Of a stretch of 64,000 bases of DNA, positions 42,861 through 51,485 are shown one piece after another. The DNA comes from Maribacter sedimenticola (GTDB taxonomy: Bacteria > Bacteroidota > Bacteroidia > Flavobacteriales > Flavobacteriaceae), in assembly GCF_900188415.1 (NCBI RefSeq), contig NZ_FZNV01000004.1:186001-250000 (forward strand), in the 5' to 3' direction. Both the position numbers and the translations under genes were made by a program. The notes under the pieces were generated by a model. It had not been told where the DNA came from. It made no database searches and saw nothing but the letters and a program-made list of their open reading frames with translations. Every line of letters starts with the position of its first letter. The first letter of the stretch is position 1.

Positions 42861-42883
42861 CAAACAACAATAAAACAAAAATT

Positions 42884-43210
42884 ATGTTTGGAGATATGAT
42901 GGGAATGATGGGCAAACTTAAAGAAACCCAACAAAAAGTTGAGGCAACGAAGAAAAGACTGGATACCGTTACGTTAAATGAAAAATCAAGCGACGGTTTA
43001 CTAAATGTTACCATAACAGCCAATAGACAAATAAAGGCCATAGATATTGACGATTCTTTACTAGCGGACAAAGAGCAGTTAGAAGATTATCTAATCCTCA
43101 TCATTAACAAAGCTATTGAGCAGGCTACAAAGGTCAACGAAACAGAATTGGCGGCTGTCGCAAAAGAGGGCATGCCCAATATTCCTGGTATGGATTCGTT
43201 ATTCAAGTAA
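42884..43210 (+). CDS. YbaB/EbfC nucleoid-associated protein
   Basis: A 108-aa protein of the YbaB/EbfC family: an N-terminal methionine-rich helix ([26 protein letters not shown]), a beta-hairpin with the [18 protein letters not shown] motif, and a C-terminal helix ([11 protein letters not shown]). The family dimerises and binds DNA without strong sequence specificity. In many bacteria it lies by dnaX-recR; here it has no such neighbours and has its own promoter box. Confidence 0.85.
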   Translation: MFGDMMGMMGKLKETQQKVEATKKRLDTVTLNEKSSDGLLNVTITANRQIKAIDIDDSLLADKEQLEDYLILIINKAIEQATKVNETELAAVAKEGMPNIPGMDSLFK

Positions 43211-43212
43211 TA

Positions 43213-43229
43213 CTGGCAAGTTTTTTGCA
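43213..43229 (+). promoter_or_regulatory. Sigma-54-like promoter
   Basis: CTGGCAAGTTTTTTGCA fits the sigma-54 consensus YTGGCACGrNNNTTGCW at all key positions except CAC becoming CAA and one purine position. GG at 43215-43216 and GC at 43227-43228 are exactly 10 bases apart. The start would be near 43240, 11 bases before the ATG of the thioredoxin-like gene. Confidence 0.5.
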
Positions 43230-43250
43230 CTGGATATATAAATTTATATA

Positions 43251-43703
43251 ATGAAACATCTATTGGTAATACTGTTATTCCCGTTAATTATTTCTGCACA
43301 GGCAGACCTATCGATAACGGAAAATTCAAAATGGCTCACAGATTACGACACAGCTGTGTCCAAGGCAAAAAAACAAGATAAGAATATACTTCTGTATTTT
43401 ACAGGAAGTGATTGGTGCCCGCCTTGTAAGATGTTAAAACAGGATTTATTTGAAACCGATGGTTTCAAGACGCTTTCTGAGAACTATATATTACTATATG
43501 TAGACATTCCAAGAAACAAGGATATCCTATCAAAGAAACAATTGGAACACAACAAGGAATTATTGGGCAAATATAACGCCCGAAAAGTCTTTCCCCTACT
43601 AAAGGTATTAAATGCAAAGGGTAAGGAACTGGATGAACTTTCAGGATATAGTATGAACGGGGTGGTAGATTCCCATCTTAATTTACTGGAAAGGAACAAA
43701 TAA
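43251..43703 (+). CDS. Secreted thioredoxin-fold protein
   Basis: A 150-aa protein with a signal peptide (residues 1-16, ending ISAQA) and a thioredoxin-like domain of the Thioredoxin_7/DsbD-gamma kind. The redox motif C56-P-P-C59 is in FTGSDWCPPCKML. Expected location is the periplasm, acting as disulphide reductase or oxidase; the partner is unknown. Starts 40 bases after ybaB, with a sigma-54-like promoter in the gap, so it may be controlled separately from ybaB. Confidence 0.8.
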   Translation: MKHLLVILLFPLIISAQADLSITENSKWLTDYDTAVSKAKKQDKNILLYFTGSDWCPPCKMLKQDLFETDGFKTLSENYILLYVDIPRNKDILSKKQLEHNKELLGKYNARKVFPLLKVLNAKGKELDELSGYSMNGVVDSHLNLLERNK

Positions 43704-43727
43704 TTTTCTTAGATATTAACAATAGAA

Positions 43728-43757
43728 AAAGGGCTTACACCAACAAGTAAGCCCTTT
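43728..43757. terminator. Bidirectional terminator
   Basis: AAAGGGCTTAC (43728-43738) pairs perfectly with GTAAGCCCTTT (43747-43757), 8-base loop, between the thioredoxin-like gene and the convergent OmpA-family gene. Confidence 0.85.
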
Positions 43758-43782
43758 CATTTAAACAACTAAAACCAACCAA

Positions 43783-44883
43783 TTAGTTATTTATCAATCT
43801 AAACTGAGTTCTTCTGTTTACGGCATGTTCCCTAGCTGTACAAGAAACACCATCCTTACATCTGTTCAATAATTTTGTTTCACCATAACCGTTCGCTACC
43901 AAAAGACTAGAGTTGATACCTTTGGAAATTAAGTAATCCGCAACAGCCTTAGCTCTTCTTTCGGATAAATCTTGATTGGAAGCAGCTCCTCCTTGCGAAT
44001 CTGTATGTGAAGCCAATTCAACCTTAACACCAGGATTTTGAGCCAAGACAGGTAACAATCTGTTATCGATAATACTTTTTGCCTGTGAAGTCAAAGTTGC
44101 GCTACCAGAATCCCAGTTAATAGGCAATGCTTGATACTCAACCAAAGCACATTCAACTTCTTTCCAAGTTGTAAGGCCACCTTTTTTACTTAATACTTCT
44201 CTAGTAATAGTTCTAGTTTTTGCAGGTATGGTCTCTTCTACCGTATAAGCATCCTTATCCAAAACCGTTTTAGTAATCTCCTTATATTCTGCAGGAATGA
44301 TTTTTTCAACAACTGTAGCCGGAGAAATCAATACTCTTTTAGTGTAAGAACCATTTGTAGAACCTAACGGTGTAGAAGTTGTAGATGCGGCATTGGCAAG
44401 AACTTGGGTTGAAACCGTTTCAAATTCCGCAGGATACCCTTTATAACACCAGTATCTACAATCGTCTGGATTACCAGATTCACAATCAGGCGCTGCAACA
44501 CCTAGCTCCCATTGCGCATATGCAGGTTTAATTTCTAAAGTTTCTGAACTAGGGGAAAAAGATGCAGGAATAACTTTTAATGAATTTCCACCACCTTTAG
44601 ATACGTAAGTTACAGTCTCTGTACCCCATTTAGCAGGTACTACCGTTAATACTTTTTCTTCTTCCTTTACCAACACACGTTCCGTAATTGTCTTAAATGT
44701 CGCGGGCATTGTTTTTAATATTTTATAGGAAGGGGCCGTAGTGATCGATACAGTTTCGTTTACATACACATCTGGAGTTGTACACCGAACATAACATTTA
44801 CCCGGTTCTGGATTTTCAGGTAAATCTTGTGCCATTGCAAAAGATGCGGTCAAGAATGCAATTGATAATAATACTTTTTTCAT
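43783..44883 (-). CDS. OmpA-family protein with PA-repeat periplasmic region
   Basis: A 366-aa protein with a signal peptide (residues 1-18, ending FAMA). The C-terminal ~110 residues are an OmpA-like peptidoglycan-binding domain: YQALPINWDSGSATLT, then VELASHTDSQGGAASNQDLSERRAKAVADYLISKGI and NRRTQFRL. Between them lies a region of about 220 residues with repeated short units of the form (I/V/M/Y)PAxFxxI(T/S)xxVL, six or seven of them, instead of a beta-barrel, plus several cysteines (CYVRC, CESGNPDDCRYWC). It is likely a periplasmic or outer-membrane-associated wall-binding protein. Single gene. Confidence 0.75.
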   Translation of the reverse strand: MKKVLLSIAFLTASFAMAQDLPENPEPGKCYVRCTTPDVYVNETVSITTAPSYKILKTMPATFKTITERVLVKEEEKVLTVVPAKWGTETVTYVSKGGGNSLKVIPASFSPSSETLEIKPAYAQWELGVAAPDCESGNPDDCRYWCYKGYPAEFETVSTQVLANAASTTSTPLGSTNGSYTKRVLISPATVVEKIIPAEYKEITKTVLDKDAYTVEETIPAKTRTITREVLSKKGGLTTWKEVECALVEYQALPINWDSGSATLTSQAKSIIDNRLLPVLAQNPGVKVELASHTDSQGGAASNQDLSERRAKAVADYLISKGINSSLLVANGYGETKLLNRCKDGVSCTAREHAVNRRTQFRLINN

Positions 44884-45071
44884 TGTAATTAGTGTTTAAA
44901 ATTTAATAATGGTTATTTAATATGAATGAGATAGATATTGGTTTTTTTGATTCAAAAAGGATTGTAAATTTTATCCATATTGAAGAATTCAACCTCGTTC
45001 ATTTAGTAAGACACACTATTATTTGATAGGTCACTAATTTTTTGAAAAATTATTATTTATCTTTAAAAGAT

Positions 45072-45383
45072 ATGATCAAGATCAATAAAAAAAAGGAGGG
45101 CGTTTATATTTTTAAGCTTAAATCTACCAATGGCCGCACCCTATTAAAAAGTGTTCCTTTTTCCAGTAAGGACGACTTGGATAAAACTTTGCAGGAGATT
45201 AAGACCAAGCGTAATTTAACAGCAAAAGTGTTTGAACGCAAAACCACTACTGATGGCAAATTTTTGGTTCAGTTAAAGAATTCTTTGGGCGAAACCATTG
45301 GGTCCAGCGGTCTATATTCCTCTGAAGCAGGCATGGAAAACGGCATATTAAACATAAAGAATAGTTTAAATACGGAGGACTAA
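45072..45383 (+). CDS. DUF1508/YegP-like two-repeat protein
   Basis: About 103 aa from the ATG at 45072; the frame also runs back to a TTG at 45042, but ATG is more plausible. Two tandem ~45-residue repeats are visible: GVYIFKLKSTNGRTLLKS with FSSKDDLDKTLQEIK, and GKFLVQLKNSLGETIGSS with YSSEAGMENGILNIK. This is the YegP/DUF1508 beta-beta-alpha fold. No signal peptide. Function unknown; the family is often stress-linked, but nothing here shows that. Its stop is 13 bases from that of the convergent aldolase gene. Confidence 0.7.
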   Translation: MIKINKKKEGVYIFKLKSTNGRTLLKSVPFSSKDDLDKTLQEIKTKRNLTAKVFERKTTTDGKFLVQLKNSLGETIGSSGLYSSEAGMENGILNIKNSLNTED

Positions 45384-45396
45384 AGAATTTGAAATA

Positions 45397-46419
45397 TTAA
45401 AAAGAAACTAATTGTGATAACAATTGCTCATGCATAGCCTGGGTATAATCCAAATGCGTTACCATACGCAACTTACCCTGACCCATTCCTATGATTAGAA
45501 TATCCTTTTCTTTTAATTTTTCCACAAAGTCCATGCTTGTCATGTACGATTCATCAATTTCAAAAATGACTATATTGGTTTCAATGGGCTCCACTTTTTT
45601 TATAAATGGTCTTGCAACCAAAACCTCCCCTATTTCCTTTGCTCTTTTGTGATCCTCAGCAAGACGATCTATATGATGGTCCAACGCATATATAGCTGCT
45701 GCGGCCAAAAAACCGGATTGCCGCATACCACCCCCAAATAATTTTCGTATTCGTATAGCTTGCTCCATATGCTCCTTTGTGCCCAATAACAATGAGCCTA
45801 CCGGACAACCCAAACCTTTGCTCAAACAGACGCTGACCGTATCAAAAAGTTGACCATACTGCAAAGGGTTCTCTTTCTTTTCCACCATTGCATTCCATAA
45901 TCGTGCTCCGTCAAGATGGTAGCCCAACTTATGTTGCTTACATACTTCACCAATTTTTTCAAGCTCATTGAAATCCCAACAAGTTCCACCACCCTTGTTG
46001 GCGGTATTTTCTACGCAGACCAAAGAGGTTAACGGACTATGATAAAAATCTGGAGGATTAATGGCCGAAACTACTTGGGCAGCCGTCATGGTTCCCCTAT
46101 TGCCATCTATTAACCTACACGAGACACCACTATTAAAACTTACCCCTCCACCTTCATAATTATAGATGTGGGCATATTTGTCGCAAATAAGTTGCTCCGC
46201 AGGTTGTGTGTGCAATTTTATTGCGGTTTGGTTGGTCATGGTACCACTAGGAAAAAAGAGGGCCGCCTCCATTCCAAAAAGGTGTGCTACTTTTTCTTCC
46301 AAGGCATTTACGGTAGGGTCTTCCTTAAATACGTCATCACCTACCGTTGCCGACATCATGGCATCTAACATGCCCGCCGTGGGCTTCGTTACGGTGTCAC
46401 TAATAAGATTTATCTGCAT
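45397..46419 (-). CDS. ltaE: Low-specificity L-threonine aldolase
   Basis: A 340-aa fold-type-I PLP enzyme. N-terminal SDTVTKPTAGML, the GDDVFKEDPT motif, H84 stacking on the cofactor, D170 in HLDGARLWNA and PLP lysine K201 in CLSKGLGCPVGS are all as in threonine aldolase. It cleaves L-threonine and L-allo-threonine to glycine and acetaldehyde. Cytoplasmic. It lies 18 bases downstream of the metalloprotease gene on the same strand, so they may share a transcript. Confidence 0.88.
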   Translation of the reverse strand: MQINLISDTVTKPTAGMLDAMMSATVGDDVFKEDPTVNALEEKVAHLFGMEAALFFPSGTMTNQTAIKLHTQPAEQLICDKYAHIYNYEGGGVSFNSGVSCRLIDGNRGTMTAAQVVSAINPPDFYHSPLTSLVCVENTANKGGGTCWDFNELEKIGEVCKQHKLGYHLDGARLWNAMVEKKENPLQYGQLFDTVSVCLSKGLGCPVGSLLLGTKEHMEQAIRIRKLFGGGMRQSGFLAAAAIYALDHHIDRLAEDHKRAKEIGEVLVARPFIKKVEPIETNIVIFEIDESYMTSMDFVEKLKEKDILIIGMGQGKLRMVTHLDYTQAMHEQLLSQLVSF

Positions 46420-46437
46420 AAATATTTGTTGCTAAAT

Positions 46438-48846
46438 TTAGTGGAAACAGTCCATGCCAATTGGAGAACCATCTGGTATTGCAGGTGAAGGAATTACTTT
46501 GAACAATTCTGGATGGTCATAAAAATCTTTAATTCTTTTTACCATCTCCCCTTTAATAGGGTCCATATGTTGTTCAGATGCAAAATCCTGTGATATCTTT
46601 CTTAACTGCGCATTTGTAATCGCATTTACCTGTGGAGCCACATTGGGGTGGTTTGCCAAATTCATGATATGTGTTAGGACCCTAAAATTAATAGTTACCT
46701 GCGCCTCGTTCAAATAGGCGTCCTTATGCTTTTTCATTAATGTATTCGCTACCAATTCGTCAAGTACCTCCTGTAATCCAATATTTTTTTGGTCGATGGA
46801 TTTTTGCTGAATCAGTCTTGAAGCTCTTTCCGGATGCAATAAAAAGCCCAAGGTCATATCTGCAGCAGTTTCCACAGCGGAAAGGGCATCAAATGTAAGT
46901 CCTGTCTTCCCGTTAATGGATTCCCGTGTTCTAGGATGTCCAAAGGCACGAGGCGGAAACAATTTCAACTTATCCTTCGGAATAGCGATAACCTCCGCAT
47001 TAACGGTATTTAGGATACTGGTCAACGCATCTTTCTGCATGTCTTTATCCGCAATTTCAACAATGTTCTGGCCATCTCCTTTAACCGCATAATTATATTC
47101 CAACCCTCCAATAAGCTTTGCTACAGCCTCTGTTTGGTATCTATGAAAGAAATAAAGGGGCACAAAAACATCTTCTAATACAGCAAAGGCCTCCCCAGTT
47201 CTAATATTGTTCTCCGAAAAATTATTAATTGCCGTTTTCCTAATTTTTAGCATTTCATCCAGTTCCTTACTTACATTGGTACCGTTGTCCCATAAGTGTG
47301 CAAGAACATGTGCGCTACCTTGGGGCCTTGCATCTTGATCGGTTATAAAGCGTAGGCCGTTAGCTGTAGCTTGGTCCAAAATTTTATCCAATTCTTCTTT
47401 TTCGTTTACACCTTCAGGAAAGGTTTCATATGAATACGCAACTGAAACCTTGTCCCATGCTCCAATACCATTTTCATAGGCATTTGAAAATTCCACTTCA
47501 CCATTATGTAATGTAAATTGCGGGTGGGGATAGTCCATCACCGAAGCTTTATTGGTGGTACTGGCAGCATAATTATGCGCAAAACCAAGGGTGTGGCCAA
47601 TTTCATGGGCAGATAATTGCCTAATACGTGCTATGGCCATTTGTAACATTGGTTCATAATTATCGTCCCGTTCTGCAAAAGGTTGTTTCATTAAGGCCTG
47701 TGCAATTAAAAAATCCTGCCTTATGCGCAAACTACCTAGGCTTACGTGGCCTTTCATTATTTCACCTGTACGTGGATCCGTTATACTGCTACCATAGCTC
47801 CAACCTCTGGTAGACCTATGCACCCATTGTATAACGTTGTAGCGTACATCCAATTGATCTGCATCATCTGGTAAGATCTTGACCTGAAATGCATCTTTGT
47901 AACCTATGGCTTCAAATGCTTGATTCCACCATCTACCCCCTTCCAAAAGGGCCGTACGTACCGGTTCTGGGGTGCCGTTGTCCAAATAATATATTATGGG
48001 TTCTACGGCTTCGCTCAATTTGGCAGTAGGGTCCTTCTTTTCAAGCCTATGTCTTCTAATGAATCTTTTTAAGATTGACGATTCTACCGGTGTAGCATAA
48101 TCATAATAACTAAAAGGTGATGCTCCGGAACGCGGATCAAACTCCCGTGGTTCATAACCATCATCCGGCAAGGCTATAAAAGAATGATGCTCGGCAACGG
48201 TTATCAAATTGGCATTGGGGGTCACACTTCTAATATAGCTTCCGGCAGGCTCTCCTTTAAAAGTAAGTGTTACATCAAATTCTACGTTTTGCGGAAAAGC
48301 TTTTGTCCGTTCCATAGCCATGGCGCTCTTTGACTTGTCCAAACTATAAGCGCCCTGCTTAGTTCGCTTTAAACGATTGGCAACGCCATGTGCATCCTGC
48401 ATTAGAAAATCGGTAATATCTATGATATAGGTGCCATTTTTATCTTCCACTATAGGAAAACCATAAAGAATAGATTTTGCAAACGCCTGTTCCACCGAGA
48501 TACGTTCCAATTCATTTTCCGTATTGGCCCTGAATTTTAAATTTGGCTGCACCAAAAGCAATTTACCACCTGCCTTTTTAAAATAAACAACCTGCTCGTC
48601 TCCCAATTGGCCGCGATCCAAACCTATATCATTACTTCCTATACCACTACTTAAGGAATAGACATACAAAAATTCCTTGTTCAATTCCTTTACCTCCAAA
48701 AATATTTTATCTGTTTTTTCTTCATAGAAAAAATCAAAAAGGCCATCATACTTTTTCAGGTCCTTTTTTTTATCGCTGAACTGGCCCAACATTACATTGG
48801 CCGTTACCAATAACAATATGAATAGTGGCAGGTAATTTTTTTTCAT
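46438..48846 (-). CDS. Secreted zinc-dependent metalloprotease (DUF5117/DUF5118 type)
   Basis: An 802-aa protein with a signal peptide (residues 1-21). The zinc motif is H414-E-I-G-H418-TLGFA-H424-N, the extended metzincin-like HExxHxxGxxH. The N-terminal half (DYFYEEKTDKIFLEVKELNKEFLYVYSL; RSVTPNANLITVAEHHSF) matches the DUF5117/5118 arrangement of large Bacteroidetes metalloproteases, and an extended helical C-terminal domain follows. No Por-secretion C-terminal domain is seen, so it probably stays in the periplasm or at the membrane. Substrate unknown. Family often left as zinc-dependent metalloprotease. Confidence 0.82.
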   Translation of the reverse strand: MKKNYLPLFILLLVTANVMLGQFSDKKKDLKKYDGLFDFFYEEKTDKIFLEVKELNKEFLYVYSLSSGIGSNDIGLDRGQLGDEQVVYFKKAGGKLLLVQPNLKFRANTENELERISVEQAFAKSILYGFPIVEDKNGTYIIDITDFLMQDAHGVANRLKRTKQGAYSLDKSKSAMAMERTKAFPQNVEFDVTLTFKGEPAGSYIRSVTPNANLITVAEHHSFIALPDDGYEPREFDPRSGASPFSYYDYATPVESSILKRFIRRHRLEKKDPTAKLSEAVEPIIYYLDNGTPEPVRTALLEGGRWWNQAFEAIGYKDAFQVKILPDDADQLDVRYNVIQWVHRSTRGWSYGSSITDPRTGEIMKGHVSLGSLRIRQDFLIAQALMKQPFAERDDNYEPMLQMAIARIRQLSAHEIGHTLGFAHNYAASTTNKASVMDYPHPQFTLHNGEVEFSNAYENGIGAWDKVSVAYSYETFPEGVNEKEELDKILDQATANGLRFITDQDARPQGSAHVLAHLWDNGTNVSKELDEMLKIRKTAINNFSENNIRTGEAFAVLEDVFVPLYFFHRYQTEAVAKLIGGLEYNYAVKGDGQNIVEIADKDMQKDALTSILNTVNAEVIAIPKDKLKLFPPRAFGHPRTRESINGKTGLTFDALSAVETAADMTLGFLLHPERASRLIQQKSIDQKNIGLQEVLDELVANTLMKKHKDAYLNEAQVTINFRVLTHIMNLANHPNVAPQVNAITNAQLRKISQDFASEQHMDPIKGEMVKRIKDFYDHPELFKVIPSPAIPDGSPIGMDCFH

Positions 48847-49041
48847 GGTCGTATAGTTTTTTCTAAAAGTATAGAAAAAGTAAGGAATACTAAAGACAAC
48901 CTTATATCAAAATATGAAAAAACAGGCTTGATAAATAATGTGCCTAATTATTATTAAATATAAATTTCAACATGCCAATTAATACAAATATCACACCTAT
49001 AAATCATACAATTTCATGTACCTTTTAGGAAAACAACTTCT

Positions 49042-50505
49042 ATGGCAAACATTGAGAGTCAAATATTTGCATCATACCTTAGAAACCCCGATTTATATGA
49101 TGAATTATACAATAGGGAAGGCAAAATTTCTGAAGTATATCAAAAATTATTCAATCTTTATGGAGAACATTCCATAAGCGATTATATAAATCTGAACTCA
49201 AAGGCAAAATCCTCTTTCTTTAATCAAGGAATTACTTTTCAAGTGTACGATGACAAGACCGTACAGGAAAAAATTTTTCCTTTTGATTTGTTTCCGCGCA
49301 TTATAGATGCCAATGAATGGGAAATCATAGAACAGGGCTCTATACAAAGAAGCAAAGCCTTAAATTTATTTTTATGGGACATTTATCACGACAAAAAAAT
49401 TTTAAAGGATAAAATTGTTCCTTTGGACCTGATTACTTCATCCGCAAATTATCTGGATCAAATGAACGGGATCGATCCCCCCGGTGGTATTTACAACCAT
49501 ATTTCCGGAACGGATATCATTAAACATAAAGACGGTCAATATTATGTTTTGGAAGATAATATTAGATGCCCATCTGGTGTAAGTTATGTCATATGTAATA
49601 GAACAGCACTTAAAAAAGCCTTGTTTGGGGTATTTAACCATTATAAGACCCATGCGGTAACCAATTATGCAGAAAATCTTTTGGACCTTTTGGAAACTGT
49701 AAAACCAAATGGTGTTGACGTCCCCAATTGTGTAGTAATAACTCCGGGAATGTACAATTCAGCCTTTTACGAACATTCATATTTGGCCAAGACTATGGGC
49801 GTTGAACTTGTTGAAGGTAGGGATCTTTTTGTGGAGAACGATTTTGTCTATATGAAGACCATTAAAGGTCCGGAAAAGGTAGATGTAATCTATAGAAGAA
49901 TTGATGACCAATTCATTGACCCTTTGGAATTTAAACCGGATTCTTCCTTAGGGGTACCCGGTTTGTTCGCCGCATACAAAAAAGGAAATGTAACCTTAGC
50001 TAATGCACCGGGTACCGGGGTAGCAGATGATAAAGCGGTTTACACCTACATGCCACAGATTATAAAATATTATTTAAACGAGGAACCTATTTTAAATAAT
50101 GTACATACCTACCATTGTAGTAGGCCAGATGAATTGAAATATGTGCTAGAGAACATACAGGAACTTGTCATTAAACCTGTGGATGAAGCGGGCGGTTATG
50201 GCATTTCCATTGGAAATAGACTGACCACGGACGAAATAGCGGAAGTCAGGAAGGTCATTAAGGATAATCCTCGCAAATACGTGGCGCAACCCATCATGTC
50301 ATTATCGGTACACCCTACCTATATAGATGAAACAGAATCTTTTGAACAAAGACATGTGGATCTAAGGACATTTACGGTCTTAGGTAAGGACAAGGAATTT
50401 GTATTAAAAGGAGGATTAACACGTGTAGCGCTAAAAAGGGGAAATTTAATCGTAAACTCCTCTCAAGGTGGAGGATCAAAGGACACATGGGTTCTAAAAA
50501 AATAA
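49042..50505 (+). CDS. Circularly permuted type 2 ATP-grasp protein
   Basis: A 487-aa protein with the pattern of the circularly permuted ATP-grasp family (DUF404/DUF407): ISDYINLNSKAKSSFFNQGITFQVYDD near the N-terminus, HKDGQYYVLEDNIRCPSGVSYV at ~170-185, DVIYRRIDDQFIDP at ~290, ELVIKPVDEAGGYGI at ~390 and a DLRTFTVL motif near the end. These enzymes are predicted to join a carboxylate to an amine. It is the first gene of a tight operon: the alpha-E gene follows after 7 bases and a transglutaminase-fold gene after that, the arrangement described by Iyer and Aravind as a peptide-ligation system. Confidence 0.85.
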   Translation: MANIESQIFASYLRNPDLYDELYNREGKISEVYQKLFNLYGEHSISDYINLNSKAKSSFFNQGITFQVYDDKTVQEKIFPFDLFPRIIDANEWEIIEQGSIQRSKALNLFLWDIYHDKKILKDKIVPLDLITSSANYLDQMNGIDPPGGIYNHISGTDIIKHKDGQYYVLEDNIRCPSGVSYVICNRTALKKALFGVFNHYKTHAVTNYAENLLDLLETVKPNGVDVPNCVVITPGMYNSAFYEHSYLAKTMGVELVEGRDLFVENDFVYMKTIKGPEKVDVIYRRIDDQFIDPLEFKPDSSLGVPGLFAAYKKGNVTLANAPGTGVADDKAVYTYMPQIIKYYLNEEPILNNVHTYHCSRPDELKYVLENIQELVIKPVDEAGGYGISIGNRLTTDEIAEVRKVIKDNPRKYVAQPIMSLSVHPTYIDETESFEQRHVDLRTFTVLGKDKEFVLKGGLTRVALKRGNLIVNSSQGGGSKDTWVLKK

Positions 50506-50512
50506 AAACTAT

Positions 50513-51460
50513 ATGTTAGCAAGAGTAGCCAATAACCTTTTTTGGATGGGTCGTTATATAGAACGATCGGAACACATAGCACGGTATTTAAACGTAAACT
50601 ATTTTTCTTCCTTGGATGCACCCAACCAAAAATCGCAAAATAGACAATTTGTACTCCGTTCCATGATGTTTATGGTTGGCAACCCAGTAAACGATGAAGA
50701 TCAAGTTTTAAATGAAGCCGATATTTTGTATAAAATAGGTCTTGATCCCAATTATAGTTTTTCAATTCTGAACAATGTAAAATACGCAAGGGAAAATGCA
50801 AATAGCGCTCGCGATTTAATATCAACGGAACTCTACGAAGCCATAAATAAATTTTACCATTTTGTAATAAATTATCCTGCAGAGGTTTATGTTAAAAATG
50901 GTCTGCATGACTTCACCAATAATATTACGGAGATGACTGCGGTACTAAGGGGTAAAATAAGGGGAACTTTATTACATGATGCCACCTATGCTACTATTTT
51001 AATGGGGGTGAATATTGAAAGAGCCACCCAAATTACTCGTATGATAAATGCAAAATATAACGATGCCCTAATGGCACAAGGCAGTTATGGCGATAAATTC
51101 AGCAAAAGTTTTGAATGGACCACTTTATTAAAATGCGCAGAGTCATATGATATGATGCGCAGGTATTACAAAAAAGCACCAACAAGCATTTCAACGTTAG
51201 AATTTTTGATTTTAAATCCTAATTGTCCTAGATCGGTAATGAACGCGCTTAATCAAGTAAATGAACATGTAAAGGTATTGAACCCTGAAAAACGATATAA
51301 CAAGGATTCTACAGCATTTTTAATTGGTAGGGTCAGGTCAGAATATGAGTTTAAATATATCGAAGAAATTGAGAATGATATAAAATCCTTTATTGAAAAT
51401 ATTCTGAACAGTTTGGATAAGATCAGTAATAAGGTAGATGCAGAGTTTTTTAATTATTAA
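50513..51460 (+). CDS. Alpha-E domain protein (DUF403)
   Basis: A 315-aa all-helical protein beginning LARVANNLFWMGRYIERSEHIARYLNV, the signature of the alpha-E (DUF403) family; the GNPVNDEDQVL, YARENANSARDLIS and ILMGVNIERATQI segments also fit. It regularly accompanies the circularly permuted ATP-grasp protein and is predicted to carry or scaffold its product. Cytoplasmic. Middle gene of the trio. Confidence 0.85.
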   Translation: MLARVANNLFWMGRYIERSEHIARYLNVNYFSSLDAPNQKSQNRQFVLRSMMFMVGNPVNDEDQVLNEADILYKIGLDPNYSFSILNNVKYARENANSARDLISTELYEAINKFYHFVINYPAEVYVKNGLHDFTNNITEMTAVLRGKIRGTLLHDATYATILMGVNIERATQITRMINAKYNDALMAQGSYGDKFSKSFEWTTLLKCAESYDMMRRYYKKAPTSISTLEFLILNPNCPRSVMNALNQVNEHVKVLNPEKRYNKDSTAFLIGRVRSEYEFKYIEEIENDIKSFIENILNSLDKISNKVDAEFFNY

Positions 51461-51475
51461 ACAGCACAAAACAAG

Positions 51476-51483
51476 TACCTTTG
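51476..51483 (+). promoter_or_regulatory. -7 box abutting the transglutaminase start
   Basis: TACCTTTG matches TAnnTTTG and ends 2 bases before the ATG at 51486 (5 before the ATG at 51489), so a transcript from it would begin at the start codon. It could be chance within an operon. Confidence 0.3.
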
Positions 51484-51485
51484 CC

